DNA of 11,959 nt from JAWLBM01 sp041687675 (GCA_041687675.1 JAWLBM010000069.1:1-11959), one strand, 5' to 3'; shown: positions 1 to 6,328, counted from the first letter of the stretch. Notes: generated by a model from the sequence alone, not told the origin. Translations and numbers: made by a program.

Positions 1-91
1 GGAACGGCGTCCCCGCACCCGCCGCCAGCGCCATCATCCCCGCCGTCCGCTTCAACAGCTTGCGACGCGTGTATTCTTCCTTGTCGAACAT
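1..91 (-). CDS. N-terminus of a Tat-exported protein, probably the ABC substrate-binding protein (partial)
   Basis: Only the first 30 codons lie in the window; the gene runs off the left edge. The visible peptide begins MFDKEEYTRRKLLKRT and continues into an Ala/Gly/Met-rich hydrophobic stretch. T8-R9-R10-K11-L12-L13-K14 fits the twin-arginine export motif, so the product is probably exported folded to the periplasm. The ATG at 91-89 has a good ribosome binding site, GGAGG six bases upstream on the minus strand. It is the last visible gene of an operon encoding an ATPase and two permeases of the polyamine type, but no binding protein appears elsewhere in the window. The simplest reading is that this is the solute-binding protein; Tat signals are seen on many PotD-like proteins. 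A Tat-exported oxidoreductase cannot be excluded from 30 residues. Confidence 0.65.
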   Translation of the reverse strand, partial: MFDKEEYTRRKLLKRTAGMMALAAGAGTPF

Positions 92-224
92 GCTCCACCT
101 CCGGTTCTTGTCGACCCGTGGTCCGCGCACGGCCCGGGTCCTTGTTGACGGGGACGCGGACAGATCCCGCGTCCTCCGATGCCGTCCTGGCCGCCCCCGC
201 GGGGCCGGCCCGCCTGTCTCCCGG
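92..224 (-). promoter_or_regulatory. Intercistronic gap with GC-rich hairpins ahead of the binding-protein gene
   Basis: This 133-base gap separates the stop of the upstream dehydrogenase gene from the exported-protein start. It holds an 8-bp perfect stem (GGACGCGG at 152-159, CCGCGTCC at 167-174, 7-nt loop). It also holds the perfect 10-bp palindrome CCCCGCGGGG at 195-204, which can fold as a short stem over 193-205. Neither is followed by a T-tract on the transcribed strand, so they are weak terminators at best. In transporter operons such stems often set different mRNA levels for the binding protein and its partners; that role here is inference. The Shine-Dalgarno of the downstream gene lies at about 98-102. 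Confidence 0.4.
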
Positions 225-995
225 TCAGTAGCGACCGACCAGGAGACCGCCGTCGACCACCACGACCTGGCCGGTCATGTACCGGGCGCCGTGGGAGGCG
301 AGGAAATGGATGACGTCGGCGATGTCCTCCGGCTCGCCGATCCGGCCCATCGGGATGAAGGCGCCGGCCGCCTCGGCGCCCTCCGGCCCGAGGGAATGCT
401 CCTTGGAGAGAAGCTGCGCGGTGCGGATGTAGCCCGGGGCGATGCCGTTCACCCGGATGCCCGATCGGGCGAGTTCCACCGCAAGGCCCCGCACCAGCCC
501 GACCACGCCCGACTTCGCCGCCGAGTAATGGACGTGCTCGTCCCAGCCGTAGGCGACGCCCATGATCGAGGAGACCGCGACGATCGACCCCGAGCTGCGC
601 GCCTTCATCTTCGGCAGCGCCGGCCGCACCACGCGGAAGATGCCCTTGAGGTCGATGTCGAAGGTGTGGTCCCACTTCTCGTCGGTGAGCCGGTCGAGCG
701 GCACCCGGTGGGCGATGCCGGCGTTGGCGACGATCACGTCGATGCCGCCGCGGGCCTCCTCCACCGCCGCGACCACGGCGTCGGCGCGCTCGGTCGAGCG
801 CACGTCGAGCGCCATGAACTCGGCCGACCCGCCGGCCGAGCGGATCTCCTCGACGACGGCGGTGCCCTCGGACTCCAGCACGTCGGTCACCACCACGTGG
901 TCGCCGCCGGCCGCGAAGGCCTTGGCGGTGGACCGGCCGATGCCGATGCCGCCGCCGGTGATCAGGACGGTTCTCGCGCTTCCAGCCTCGGCCAT
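225..995 (-). CDS. Short-chain dehydrogenase/reductase (classical SDR, NAD-type)
   Basis: A 256-residue cytoplasmic oxidoreductase of typical classical SDR length. The Rossmann motif TGGGIGIG is at residues 13-20, and an Asp at residue 38 after the second strand favours NAD(H) over NADP(H). The NAG motif is at 91-93, serines at 142-143 and the catalytic pair YSAAK at Y157/K161. The C-terminus has the usual TGQVVVVDGG segment. The position that normally holds the structural/catalytic Asn of the tetrad (VNLxG) reads IDLKG, so it is Asp115. The family interconverts alcohols and ketones; the substrate cannot be told from sequence. The ATG at 995 is eight bases from GGGAG; an immediately preceding GTG (998) is an alternative start. 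It follows the other SDR by 31 bases in the same operon. The two are only distantly alike, so this is not a recent duplication. Confidence 0.9.
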   Translation of the reverse strand: MAEAGSARTVLITGGGIGIGRSTAKAFAAGGDHVVVTDVLESEGTAVVEEIRSAGGSAEFMALDVRSTERADAVVAAVEEARGGIDVIVANAGIAHRVPLDRLTDEKWDHTFDIDLKGIFRVVRPALPKMKARSSGSIVAVSSIMGVAYGWDEHVHYSAAKSGVVGLVRGLAVELARSGIRVNGIAPGYIRTAQLLSKEHSLGPEGAEAAGAFIPMGRIGEPEDIADVIHFLASHGARYMTGQVVVVDGGLLVGRY

Positions 996-1029
996 CACAG
1001 CGTCTCCCGGTCTCTCGTACGAAATGGGT

Positions 1030-1770
1030 TCAGAGCATCACGTCGCCGGAGTTCGGCCCCAGCGTCTGGCCGACGAAGAGGCTCGCCGCCGGCGAGGCGA
1101 GGAAGGCGACCGTGGCGGCCACCTCGTCCGGCTCGCCGAAGCGGCCGAGCGGCAGTTCCGCCGCCTTGCGCCGGCGCCAGTCGTCGGAGAGGTTCTTCAC
1201 CAGCGGCGTGTTGATCGGCCCCGGCGCGACGGCGTTGACGCGCACGCCGCGCGCGCTCACCTCCCGCGCCAGCGACTTGGTCATGCCGATGATCGCCGCC
1301 TTGGCGCCCGCATAGTGGACGAGCTCGACGCCGCCGATCTGGCCGAGCTGGGAGGCGATGTTGACGATCACCCCCTCGCCCGCCTCGAGCATCTCCGGCA
1401 GCACCGCCCGCATGGTCAGGAAGGTGCCGCGCACGTGGACGGCGAACATCCGGTCGAAGTCGGCCGGCGCGAGCTGCTCGAACGGAGACTGGTGGACGTG
1501 GCCGGCGTTGTTGACGAGGAGGCCCACCGGCCCGAAGGCCTCGCGCGCGGCGGCGACCACGGCGTCGACGTCCGCCTCGGAGGAGACGTCGCCGGCCATG
1601 GCCGACGCGGCGCCCCCGGCGTCACGGATCCGGGCCGCCGTGGCCTCGCCCCGCTCGGCGTGAAGGTCGTTGGCGAGCACGGCCCAGCCGTCGGCGGCGA
1701 GGCGCAGGGCGATGGCCTCGCCGATGCCGGAGCCGGCGCCGGTGACGATAGCGGTGCGGGCGGCCATCAT
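1030..1770 (-). CDS. Short-chain dehydrogenase/reductase (classical SDR, NAD-type)
   Basis: A 246-residue classical SDR. TGAGSGIG is at residues 10-17, Asp35 at the end of the second strand suggests NAD(H), NNAG is at 87-90, Ser140 is the active-site serine and Y153/K157 form the YxxxK pair, with the normal 13-residue Ser-Tyr spacing. The tetrad Asn position (usually VNVxG) reads VHVRG, so it is His112. The C-terminus ends LGPNSGDVML rather than the common DGG ending. Its start overlaps the stop of the upstream permease in an ATGATG arrangement: ATG at 1770 overlaps TGA at 1769, and a second ATG at 1767 may be the true start because it sits seven bases from AGGAGG. This points to translational coupling with the transporter. 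The product likely acts on the imported compound or its metabolite; the substrate is unknown. Confidence 0.9.
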   Translation of the reverse strand: MMAARTAIVTGAGSGIGEAIALRLAADGWAVLANDLHAERGEATAARIRDAGGAASAMAGDVSSEADVDAVVAAAREAFGPVGLLVNNAGHVHQSPFEQLAPADFDRMFAVHVRGTFLTMRAVLPEMLEAGEGVIVNIASQLGQIGGVELVHYAGAKAAIIGMTKSLAREVSARGVRVNAVAPGPINTPLVKNLSDDWRRRKAAELPLGRFGEPDEVAATVAFLASPAASLFVGQTLGPNSGDVML

Positions 1771-2612
1771 GCGTCCTCCTGGATGGCGATGCGCTTGGCC
1801 CTGCGCACCGACAGCGTCATCAGGATCGCGTAGACGGAGAGGAGCGCGAAGGAGAACAGGGTGGTGAGCACGCCGAAGGCGAACACGTTCGGGTGGATCT
1901 CCACCGAGAAGGTGCCGTAGATCGCCAGCGGCAGGGTGAGGTCGCGGCCCGAGGCGAACAGGGTGCGCGAGAACTCGTCGTAGGACAGCGTGAAGGCGAA
2001 CAGCATCGCCGACAGCACGCCGGGGAAGATCAGCGGGAAGGTGACCTTGCGGAAGGTGCGCGCCGGCGACACGCCGAGCGACCAGGACGCCTCCTCGACG
2101 CTTTGGTCGAAGCGGTTGAAGATCGCCAGCATCACCAGGAAGGCGAAGGGGAAGGTGTAGACCACGTGGAGCACGAAGGCGGTGCCCCACCAGTGCCGGT
2201 CGATGCCGAGGATATTGGCGACCAGCGCCATGCCGAGGCCGACCAGGACGCCCGGCACCATCATCCCGAGCACGATCAGGTAGAAGACGACCCCCGAGCC
2301 CTTGAACTTCTGGCGGAACGCCTGGGCCGCGGAGACGCCGAGCACGGTGGAGACCACCATGGTCGCGACGGCGAGCACCAGCGAGCGGACCAGCGCCTCG
2401 TCGATCGGCAGCGGGGCGATGCGCGAGGGCGGCGTCAGGCCGAACAGGTGGCGGTACCAGTAGGTCGACCACTCGATGATCGGGAACTGCGGCCCGCCCT
2501 CCGGCCCGGTCTGGAACGACAGGATCGCCAGCACCACGAAGGGTCCGTAGAGGAACAGCAGGAACAGCCCGGTGTAGACCGCGAGGATCGGCTTGATGAC
2601 GGTGGACTGCAT
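1767..2612 (-). CDS. ABC transporter permease, polyamine type (PotC-like)
   Basis: A 281-residue inner-membrane protein with about six hydrophobic segments, the first at residues 9-32. The EAA loop that docks onto the ATPase is clear at 173-192 (EEASWSLGVSPARTFRKVTF), followed by PLIFPGVL. A segment after the EAA loop (LPLAIYGTFSVEIHPNVFA, about 227-245) matches the PotC-type permeases of spermidine/putrescine-family importers. It forms a heterodimer with the product of the gene just upstream. The start lies three bases past that gene's stop, and its Shine-Dalgarno AAGGAG is inside the end of that gene, so the two permeases are probably translated together. Function as a membrane subunit is secure; the substrate is not, since this family also moves opines, iron chelates, phosphonates and other small organic compounds. 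Confidence 0.92.
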   Translation of the reverse strand: MQSTVIKPILAVYTGLFLLFLYGPFVVLAILSFQTGPEGGPQFPIIEWSTYWYRHLFGLTPPSRIAPLPIDEALVRSLVLAVATMVVSTVLGVSAAQAFRQKFKGSGVVFYLIVLGMMVPGVLVGLGMALVANILGIDRHWWGTAFVLHVVYTFPFAFLVMLAIFNRFDQSVEEASWSLGVSPARTFRKVTFPLIFPGVLSAMLFAFTLSYDEFSRTLFASGRDLTLPLAIYGTFSVEIHPNVFAFGVLTTLFSFALLSVYAILMTLSVRRAKRIAIQEDA

Positions 2613-2615
2613 CGC

Positions 2616-3518
2616 TCAGAGCTCCTTGCGAAGGTCGACGATGCGCAGGAGGCCTGCGACCACGGCGCCCATCACGACCGTCAGCACCACGCCCACCACC
2701 GCGGCGAACGCCCACTTCAGCGACCCGACCTGGGTGACGATGATGTTGCCGAGGAGGTTGACCTTGCGCCCGGAGAGCGCGGCGGAGGTGGCGAACTCGC
2801 CGAGCACCATGACCGACACGAAGATCGCGCCGACGACCACGCCGGGCATCGACAGCGGCAGGATGATGGTGCGGAAGATGCGCCCGAAGCCGGCGCCGAG
2901 GTCGCGCGCCGCCTCGATGATGTTCGGGTCGATGCGGGCCAGCATGAAGGCGATCGGCCCCACCATGAAGACGCAGTAGATCTGCGTCATGCCGATGACC
3001 ACCGAGAGTTCCGAGAACAGCAGCGCCTCGATCGGCTGGTCGGTGATGCCGATCCCCTGGAGGATCAGGTTGATCGCGCCCTCCTTGCCGAGCATCGGCC
3101 GCCAGGCCAGCACGCGGATCAGGAAGGAGGTCCAGAAGGGGATGACGCAGAGGACCAGCAGCACGGTCTGCAGCGTCTTGTTGCGCACGAAGAGCCCGAC
3201 GAAGAGCGCCGTCGGGTAGCCCACCACCAGCGTCGCGGCGAGGACCGTCAGCCAGATCCGGACCGTGGTCCACAGCGCGCTGAGGTAGGTCTCGCTGGTG
3301 AAGAAGGTGACCCAGCTCTTGGTGGTGAGCGTCGGCTCGATGGTGAAGGTGGTCTGCGTCCAGAAGGAGACGTAGACCATCATCAGGATCGGCACGACCA
3401 GGAAGAGCACCATCCACAGGACGCCCGGCGCAAGCAGCCAGGCGGTCTTGCGCCGCGCCGCCTTCTGCTGCCCGGACGCCCCGCTGGGCACTTCCTCCGA
3501 AACGGTGCTCATCGACAT
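2616..3518 (-). CDS. ABC transporter permease, polyamine type (PotB-like)
   Basis: A 300-residue inner-membrane protein. A charged cytoplasmic tail of about 25 residues precedes the first transmembrane helix (27-50). A periplasmic loop rich in Thr follows, then five more hydrophobic segments. The EAA docking loop is at 202-221 (EAARDLGAGFGRIFRTIILP), followed by LSMPGVVVGAI. The overall pattern fits the PotB member of the spermidine/putrescine permease pair. The ATG at 3518 has GGGAG six bases upstream; a second in-frame ATG two codons later is also possible. It lies 46 bases after the ATPase gene and just before the partner permease. The C-terminal ribosome binding site overlap ties its translation to that partner. 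Confidence 0.92.
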   Translation of the reverse strand: MSMSTVSEEVPSGASGQQKAARRKTAWLLAPGVLWMVLFLVVPILMMVYVSFWTQTTFTIEPTLTTKSWVTFFTSETYLSALWTTVRIWLTVLAATLVVGYPTALFVGLFVRNKTLQTVLLVLCVIPFWTSFLIRVLAWRPMLGKEGAINLILQGIGITDQPIEALLFSELSVVIGMTQIYCVFMVGPIAFMLARIDPNIIEAARDLGAGFGRIFRTIILPLSMPGVVVGAIFVSVMVLGEFATSAALSGRKVNLLGNIIVTQVGSLKWAFAAVVGVVLTVVMGAVVAGLLRIVDLRKEL

Positions 3519-3564
3519 TCCAATCTCCCTGAAACCCGGTCGGGCGGCAGCGGTCCGCCCGACG

Positions 3565-4644
3565 TCAGGCGAACACCAGCGCCGCGTCGCGCTTCCAGAC
3601 GAGGCCGTAGCGGGCCTGGGGCGCGTAGGCGTCGGGCGCCCGGTGGCTGAGGTGCGCCTCCACCTCCAGCACCCGGCCGTCGCCGAGGCTGAAGAAGGAG
3701 ATCAGCGATGCGCCGGTGTACTCGCTGGCGACGAAGGTGCCTTCGAGCCGGATCTCGTCGTCCGCCGCGCGGGCGTCCGCCGGGCGCACCTCGATCCGGT
3801 CGTGCCGGACGGCATAGGCCGGGCCGGCGCCGGCCGGCGTCGCGTCGACGCCGGAGAGGGGGAAGCGACCGACGCCGGCGACGAACTCGCCGTCGGCGAT
3901 CAGGCCGTCGAAGATGTTGTAGCAGTTGAGGAACTTCGCGACCCGCGGCGACGCCGGGCGGTTGTAGACCGTGTCCGGGTCGGCGGTCTGGCCGATCCGG
4001 CCGCTGTCCAGCACGATGACCGTGTCGCCCATGCCGAGCGCCTCGGTCTCGCTGCCGGTGACGTGGAGGAAGGTGACGCCGAGCCGCTCGCGGAGCGCGC
4101 GGAGTTCCGTGCGCATCCGTGTCCGGAGGTTGGCGTCGAGCGCGCCGAGCGGTTCGTCGAGAAGCACCAGCCGCGGCTCGGTGACAAGGGTCCGGGCGAG
4201 CGCGACCCGCTGGCGCTGGCCGCCGGAGATCTGGGTGACGGCGCGGTCGCCGAGCCCGCCGAGACCGACGAGGTCGATCATGCCCGCGACGCGGTCGCGG
4301 ATCTCCTTCGCCGAGAGGCCCGGGCCGTCCTCCGCGTTTTCCAGCCCGAAGGCGATGTTCTTCTCCACCGTCAGGTGAGGAAACAGCGCGAAGTTCTGGA
4401 AGACGAAGCCGATTCCGCGGCGATGGGCGGGCGTGCGGTCGATGCGCTTGCCGCTGAAGGTGATGCTGCCGCCGTCAGGCTCCTCGAAGCCGGCGATCAC
4501 CCGCAGGAGCGTGGTCTTGCCAGAGCCGCTGGGTCCGAGAAGCGAGACGTAGGTGTTGCCAGGTATCGACAGGTTCACGTGGTCGAGCGCACGCAGGCTC
4601 CCGTATGTCCTGGTTACGTCGGTGAGCTGAAGGACCGTGACCAA
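3565..4644 (-). CDS. ABC transporter ATP-binding protein, polyamine type (PotA-like), H-loop variant
   Basis: A 359-residue ATPase that powers the importer. Walker A GPSGSGKT is at residues 37-44, Q-loop Gln83 in FVFQNF, signature ISGGQRQR at 139-146, Walker B LVLLDE at 159-164 and D-loop ALD at 168-170. A C-terminal TOBE-like regulatory domain covers about 270-355. The switch histidine of the H-loop is missing: the usual VTHDQxEA reads VTGSETEA, with Gly197 in place of His. No ATG fits the frame. A TTG at 4644 with GGGAG six bases upstream is the best start and places the first strand (VLQLTDV) normally. The next in-frame candidate upstream, GTG at 4728, has no ribosome binding site. First gene of the operon, divergent from the GntR-type regulator. 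Confidence 0.92.
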   Translation of the reverse strand: MVTVLQLTDVTRTYGSLRALDHVNLSIPGNTYVSLLGPSGSGKTTLLRVIAGFEEPDGGSITFSGKRIDRTPAHRRGIGFVFQNFALFPHLTVEKNIAFGLENAEDGPGLSAKEIRDRVAGMIDLVGLGGLGDRAVTQISGGQRQRVALARTLVTEPRLVLLDEPLGALDANLRTRMRTELRALRERLGVTFLHVTGSETEALGMGDTVIVLDSGRIGQTADPDTVYNRPASPRVAKFLNCYNIFDGLIADGEFVAGVGRFPLSGVDATPAGAGPAYAVRHDRIEVRPADARAADDEIRLEGTFVASEYTGASLISFFSLGDGRVLEVEAHLSHRAPDAYAPQARYGLVWKRDAALVFA

Positions 4645-4743
4645 GGTCGTCTCCCGTGGCGTAGGACGGCGGATGGATGGGATCTCCGTCCAAATTCCCC
4701 ATTTGCACTCGAGCCGTCGCCTCGGCACGAACGATCGCTTCCG

Positions 4744-4770
4744 GAACCATCTGCATGGTTCGGATCCGAA
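4744..4770. promoter_or_regulatory. Two overlapping palindromes (operator or leader hairpin candidate)
   Basis: GAACCAT (4744-4750) and ATGGTTC (4755-4761) form a perfect 7-bp inverted repeat around CTGC. The right arm runs into a second, perfect 12-bp palindrome, TTCGGATCCGAA (4759-4770). The cluster lies 100-126 bases upstream of the ATPase start, within the likely leader or promoter of the minus-strand operon. It could be a regulator site, or two mutually exclusive RNA stems; sequence alone does not decide. Confidence 0.4.
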
Positions 4771-4858
4771 GTGACCCGTTACTTGGCTCGATCTGTGGAG
4801 TCCCTGATGGATGCGCGTTCCATCGCGCTTCTTGCATCAACGCTAGTATGAACGGATT

Positions 4859-4868
4859 TTGTATGCAA
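4859..4868. promoter_or_regulatory. GntR/FCD-type operator candidate, TTGTATGCAA
   Basis: A ten-base near-palindrome, TTG-NATN-CAA, of the kind recognised by FCD-subfamily GntR regulators. A related box, CCGTATGCAA, occurs at 5133-5142 close to the regulator's own start. The two copies share GTATGCAA followed by AGC and ATTTT. Assignment to the neighbouring regulator is inference. Confidence 0.35.
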
Positions 4869-5132
4869 CAGCATTTTGGGCATGTGGACGACCGACATGC
4901 AGGCAACGCGAAAGCGCGGAAAACCTGCCGATTCACGACGACCGCACAGCCGACGTGCAGCAGCGCGCCTCCGGAAAAGGCGGTTTCGACCCTCGAATTT
5001 AATCTGCCGATTCATGTCGACCTCGACCGCCTCGACCCTCGGCAAACGCGGGTATGCTTGCGAAATCGAAAAAGATGATGCGGCAGATCGAAAATTCGAA
5101 ACCGCATCCCCTTTCGAACCCCCCGGTCTTCT

Positions 5133-5154
5133 CCGTATGCAAAAGCCATTTTCC
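5133..5154. promoter_or_regulatory. Second GTATGCAA box, upstream of the regulator gene
   Basis: GTATGCAAAAGCCATTTT at 5135-5152 repeats the element at 4861-4876 with one substitution and one inserted base. It lies about 60-80 bases before the regulator's ATG, a suitable place for autoregulation. Function is inferred from position and repetition only. Confidence 0.3.
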
Positions 5155-5212
5155 CCGGCATGATGGGAGCCGGCGTGGCCGATCAGGCACCGATCCGCTG
5201 GAAGGGGGCCGC

Positions 5213-6262
5213 ATGAGCGAGGTCGAGGAGCGGACAGCAAGGGGTCGGGAGACAATGGGCCGCAGCCGCCCTGGCCAGACGAGCCAGCGACGCTACGAGA
5301 TCGTCGAGGAGGTCCTCAGGGCCAACATCGCCGAGGGGCGCCTGCCGCGCGGCCTCGTCCTCCTCGAAGGACCCATTGCCGAGATCATGCAGACCTCCCG
5401 CGCGCCGGTGCAGCGCGCGTTGCAACGCCTCGAGGTCGACGGGCTGATCCACCGTTTCGACGGCCGCGGCTATCTCGTCGGGCCGCCCGGCGAGCCGGCG
5501 ATGCCGATCCGCTCCGACATCCGCTCCGTTGGCTTCGAGATCCCCCGCGCGGTGGACGAGGCGCTGCAGAGCCGGTCGTCCTGGGAGCGGATCTACGACA
5601 CCGTCGAGAGCGACGTCGCCGCCTGCGTGGTGTTCGGCCAGTACCGCATCATCGAGATCGAACTCGCCGAGTACTTCAACGTCAGCCGCACCGTGGTCCG
5701 CGACGTGCTGAGTCGGCTGCAGGAGCGCGGCCTCGTGCGCAAGAACCAGAGTTCGCACTGGATCGCTGGGCCACTGACCGCGCAGACGATCAAGGATCAT
5801 TTCGCGCTGCGCAAGATCCTCGAGCCCCCTGCCCTCGTCAGCGCCGCGCCGCACCTCGACCGCCCCCGCCTCGCCGCCCTGCTCGACCGCTTCGTCGCCA
5901 AGGAGCGGGAGGCGCCGGAAGCGGAGGAGTCGCTGGAGGCCTTCGAGACGCTGCTGATCGACGCCTGCGTGCTCGCCACGCCGAACGAGAAGCTGCGGGG
6001 GATGATCCGCGACAACCTCCTCCCCGTGCTCGCTTCCGAGCGGCTGCTGCGCCAGCTGGGCCTGCCGAGCGACCGCACCGCCATCACCGAGCACCGGCTG
6101 ATCGTGGAACTGCTGCTGCGCGGCGCGGTCGATGCCGCGGCGGCCATGCTCGCCCGGCATATCGAGGCGTCGATGAACCGCAACATCGCCCAGATGAAGA
6201 TCGTGGCGGTGATTCCCGAGCCGCAGTCGATCGCCGCCTACCTCACCCGGGTGGAGGACTAA
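5213..6262 (+). CDS. GntR-family transcriptional regulator with two winged-helix domains and an FCD domain
   Basis: A 349-residue DNA-binding protein. The first winged helix-turn-helix covers about 26-90 (recognition segment TSRAPVQRALQRLEVDGL). A linker of about 30 residues follows. A second winged helix covers about 124-187 (LAEYFNVSRTVVRDVLSRL), then an all-helical FCD ligand domain about 194-322. Standard FCD regulators are about 220-250 residues with one winged helix, so the extra N-terminal domain is the notable feature. In the FCD domain, His294 (TEHRLI) and His316 (ARHIE) are kept, but the usual D-x-x-F-H segment reads LEAFETLL, so part of the metal site is probably lost. ATG at 5213 follows GGAAGGGGG; an in-frame ATG at 5255 after GGGAGACA is an alternative. 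Divergent from the ABC/SDR operon, which it probably controls. Confidence 0.9.
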   Translation: MSEVEERTARGRETMGRSRPGQTSQRRYEIVEEVLRANIAEGRLPRGLVLLEGPIAEIMQTSRAPVQRALQRLEVDGLIHRFDGRGYLVGPPGEPAMPIRSDIRSVGFEIPRAVDEALQSRSSWERIYDTVESDVAACVVFGQYRIIEIELAEYFNVSRTVVRDVLSRLQERGLVRKNQSSHWIAGPLTAQTIKDHFALRKILEPPALVSAAPHLDRPRLAALLDRFVAKEREAPEAEESLEAFETLLIDACVLATPNEKLRGMIRDNLLPVLASERLLRQLGLPSDRTAITEHRLIVELLLRGAVDAAAAMLARHIEASMNRNIAQMKIVAVIPEPQSIAAYLTRVED

Positions 6263-6310
6263 GAGCGCTTTCCGACCAGGTGGAATCACCTCGTCGAGGA
6301 GAAATCGCTC
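6263..6310. terminator. Long imperfect hairpin between convergent genes (two-way terminator or dispersed palindromic repeat)
   Basis: Directly after the regulator's stop codon the DNA folds as a two-part stem. The outer arms 6263-6272 and 6301-6310 match at 9 of 10 positions. The inner arms 6273-6282 and 6287-6296 match at 9 of 10 around a GAAT loop. A 4-base bulge (AGGA) separates the stems on one side. It fills most of the 66-base gap between two converging genes. There is no long T-tract, so it may not be a classic intrinsic terminator. Its general form (GAGCGCTTTCC...AAATCGCTC) resembles palindromic repeats I associate with alphaproteobacterial intergenic DNA; that resemblance is from memory and not checked. 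Confidence 0.5.
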
Positions 6311-6328
6311 CAGATTCAAACGTTTATC

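Larger units (their letters stand above)
4645..5212. promoter_or_regulatory. Divergent regulatory region between the ABC operon and the GntR-type regulator
   Basis: No convincing gene lies in these 568 bases. The region is visibly richer in A and T than the flanking genes and must contain the promoters of both divergent units, although I could not fix -35/-10 pairs with confidence. It contains two overlapping palindromes (4744-4770), a pair of similar boxes beginning GTATGCAA (4861 and 5135), and shorter direct repeats: CTGCCGATTCA at 4925 and 5004, and TCGACCCTCG twice between about 4986 and 5041. TTGTATGCAA at 4859-4868 differs by one base from the symmetric TTGTATACAA, a type of site bound by several FCD-family GntR regulators. 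The divergent regulator is therefore the natural candidate to bind here. Confidence 0.6.

Noticed and set aside
1893..3650. A plus-strand open frame opposite both permease genes
   Set aside because: The peptide is a charged, His/Asp/Arg-rich low-complexity chain; the minus strand shows clear permease motifs and ribosome binding sites.
1767..4644. Assigning the importer to spermidine or putrescine
   Set aside because: Only the transporter family can be read. The binding protein that sets specificity is truncated, and the family moves many other compounds.
4475..4936. Minus-strand frame overlapping the ATPase N-terminus and leader
   Set aside because: It reads the Walker A region out of frame, has no recognisable features and no good ribosome binding site.
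5054..5212. N-terminal extension of the GntR-type regulator to an ATG at 5054
   Set aside because: There is no ribosome binding site there, the extension lies in AT-richer DNA with operator-like repeats, and the ATG at 5213 has a good Shine-Dalgarno.
4645..5212. CRISPR-like array from the short repeats in the divergent region
   Set aside because: Repeats are only 10-11 bases, occur two or three times and have irregular spacing.
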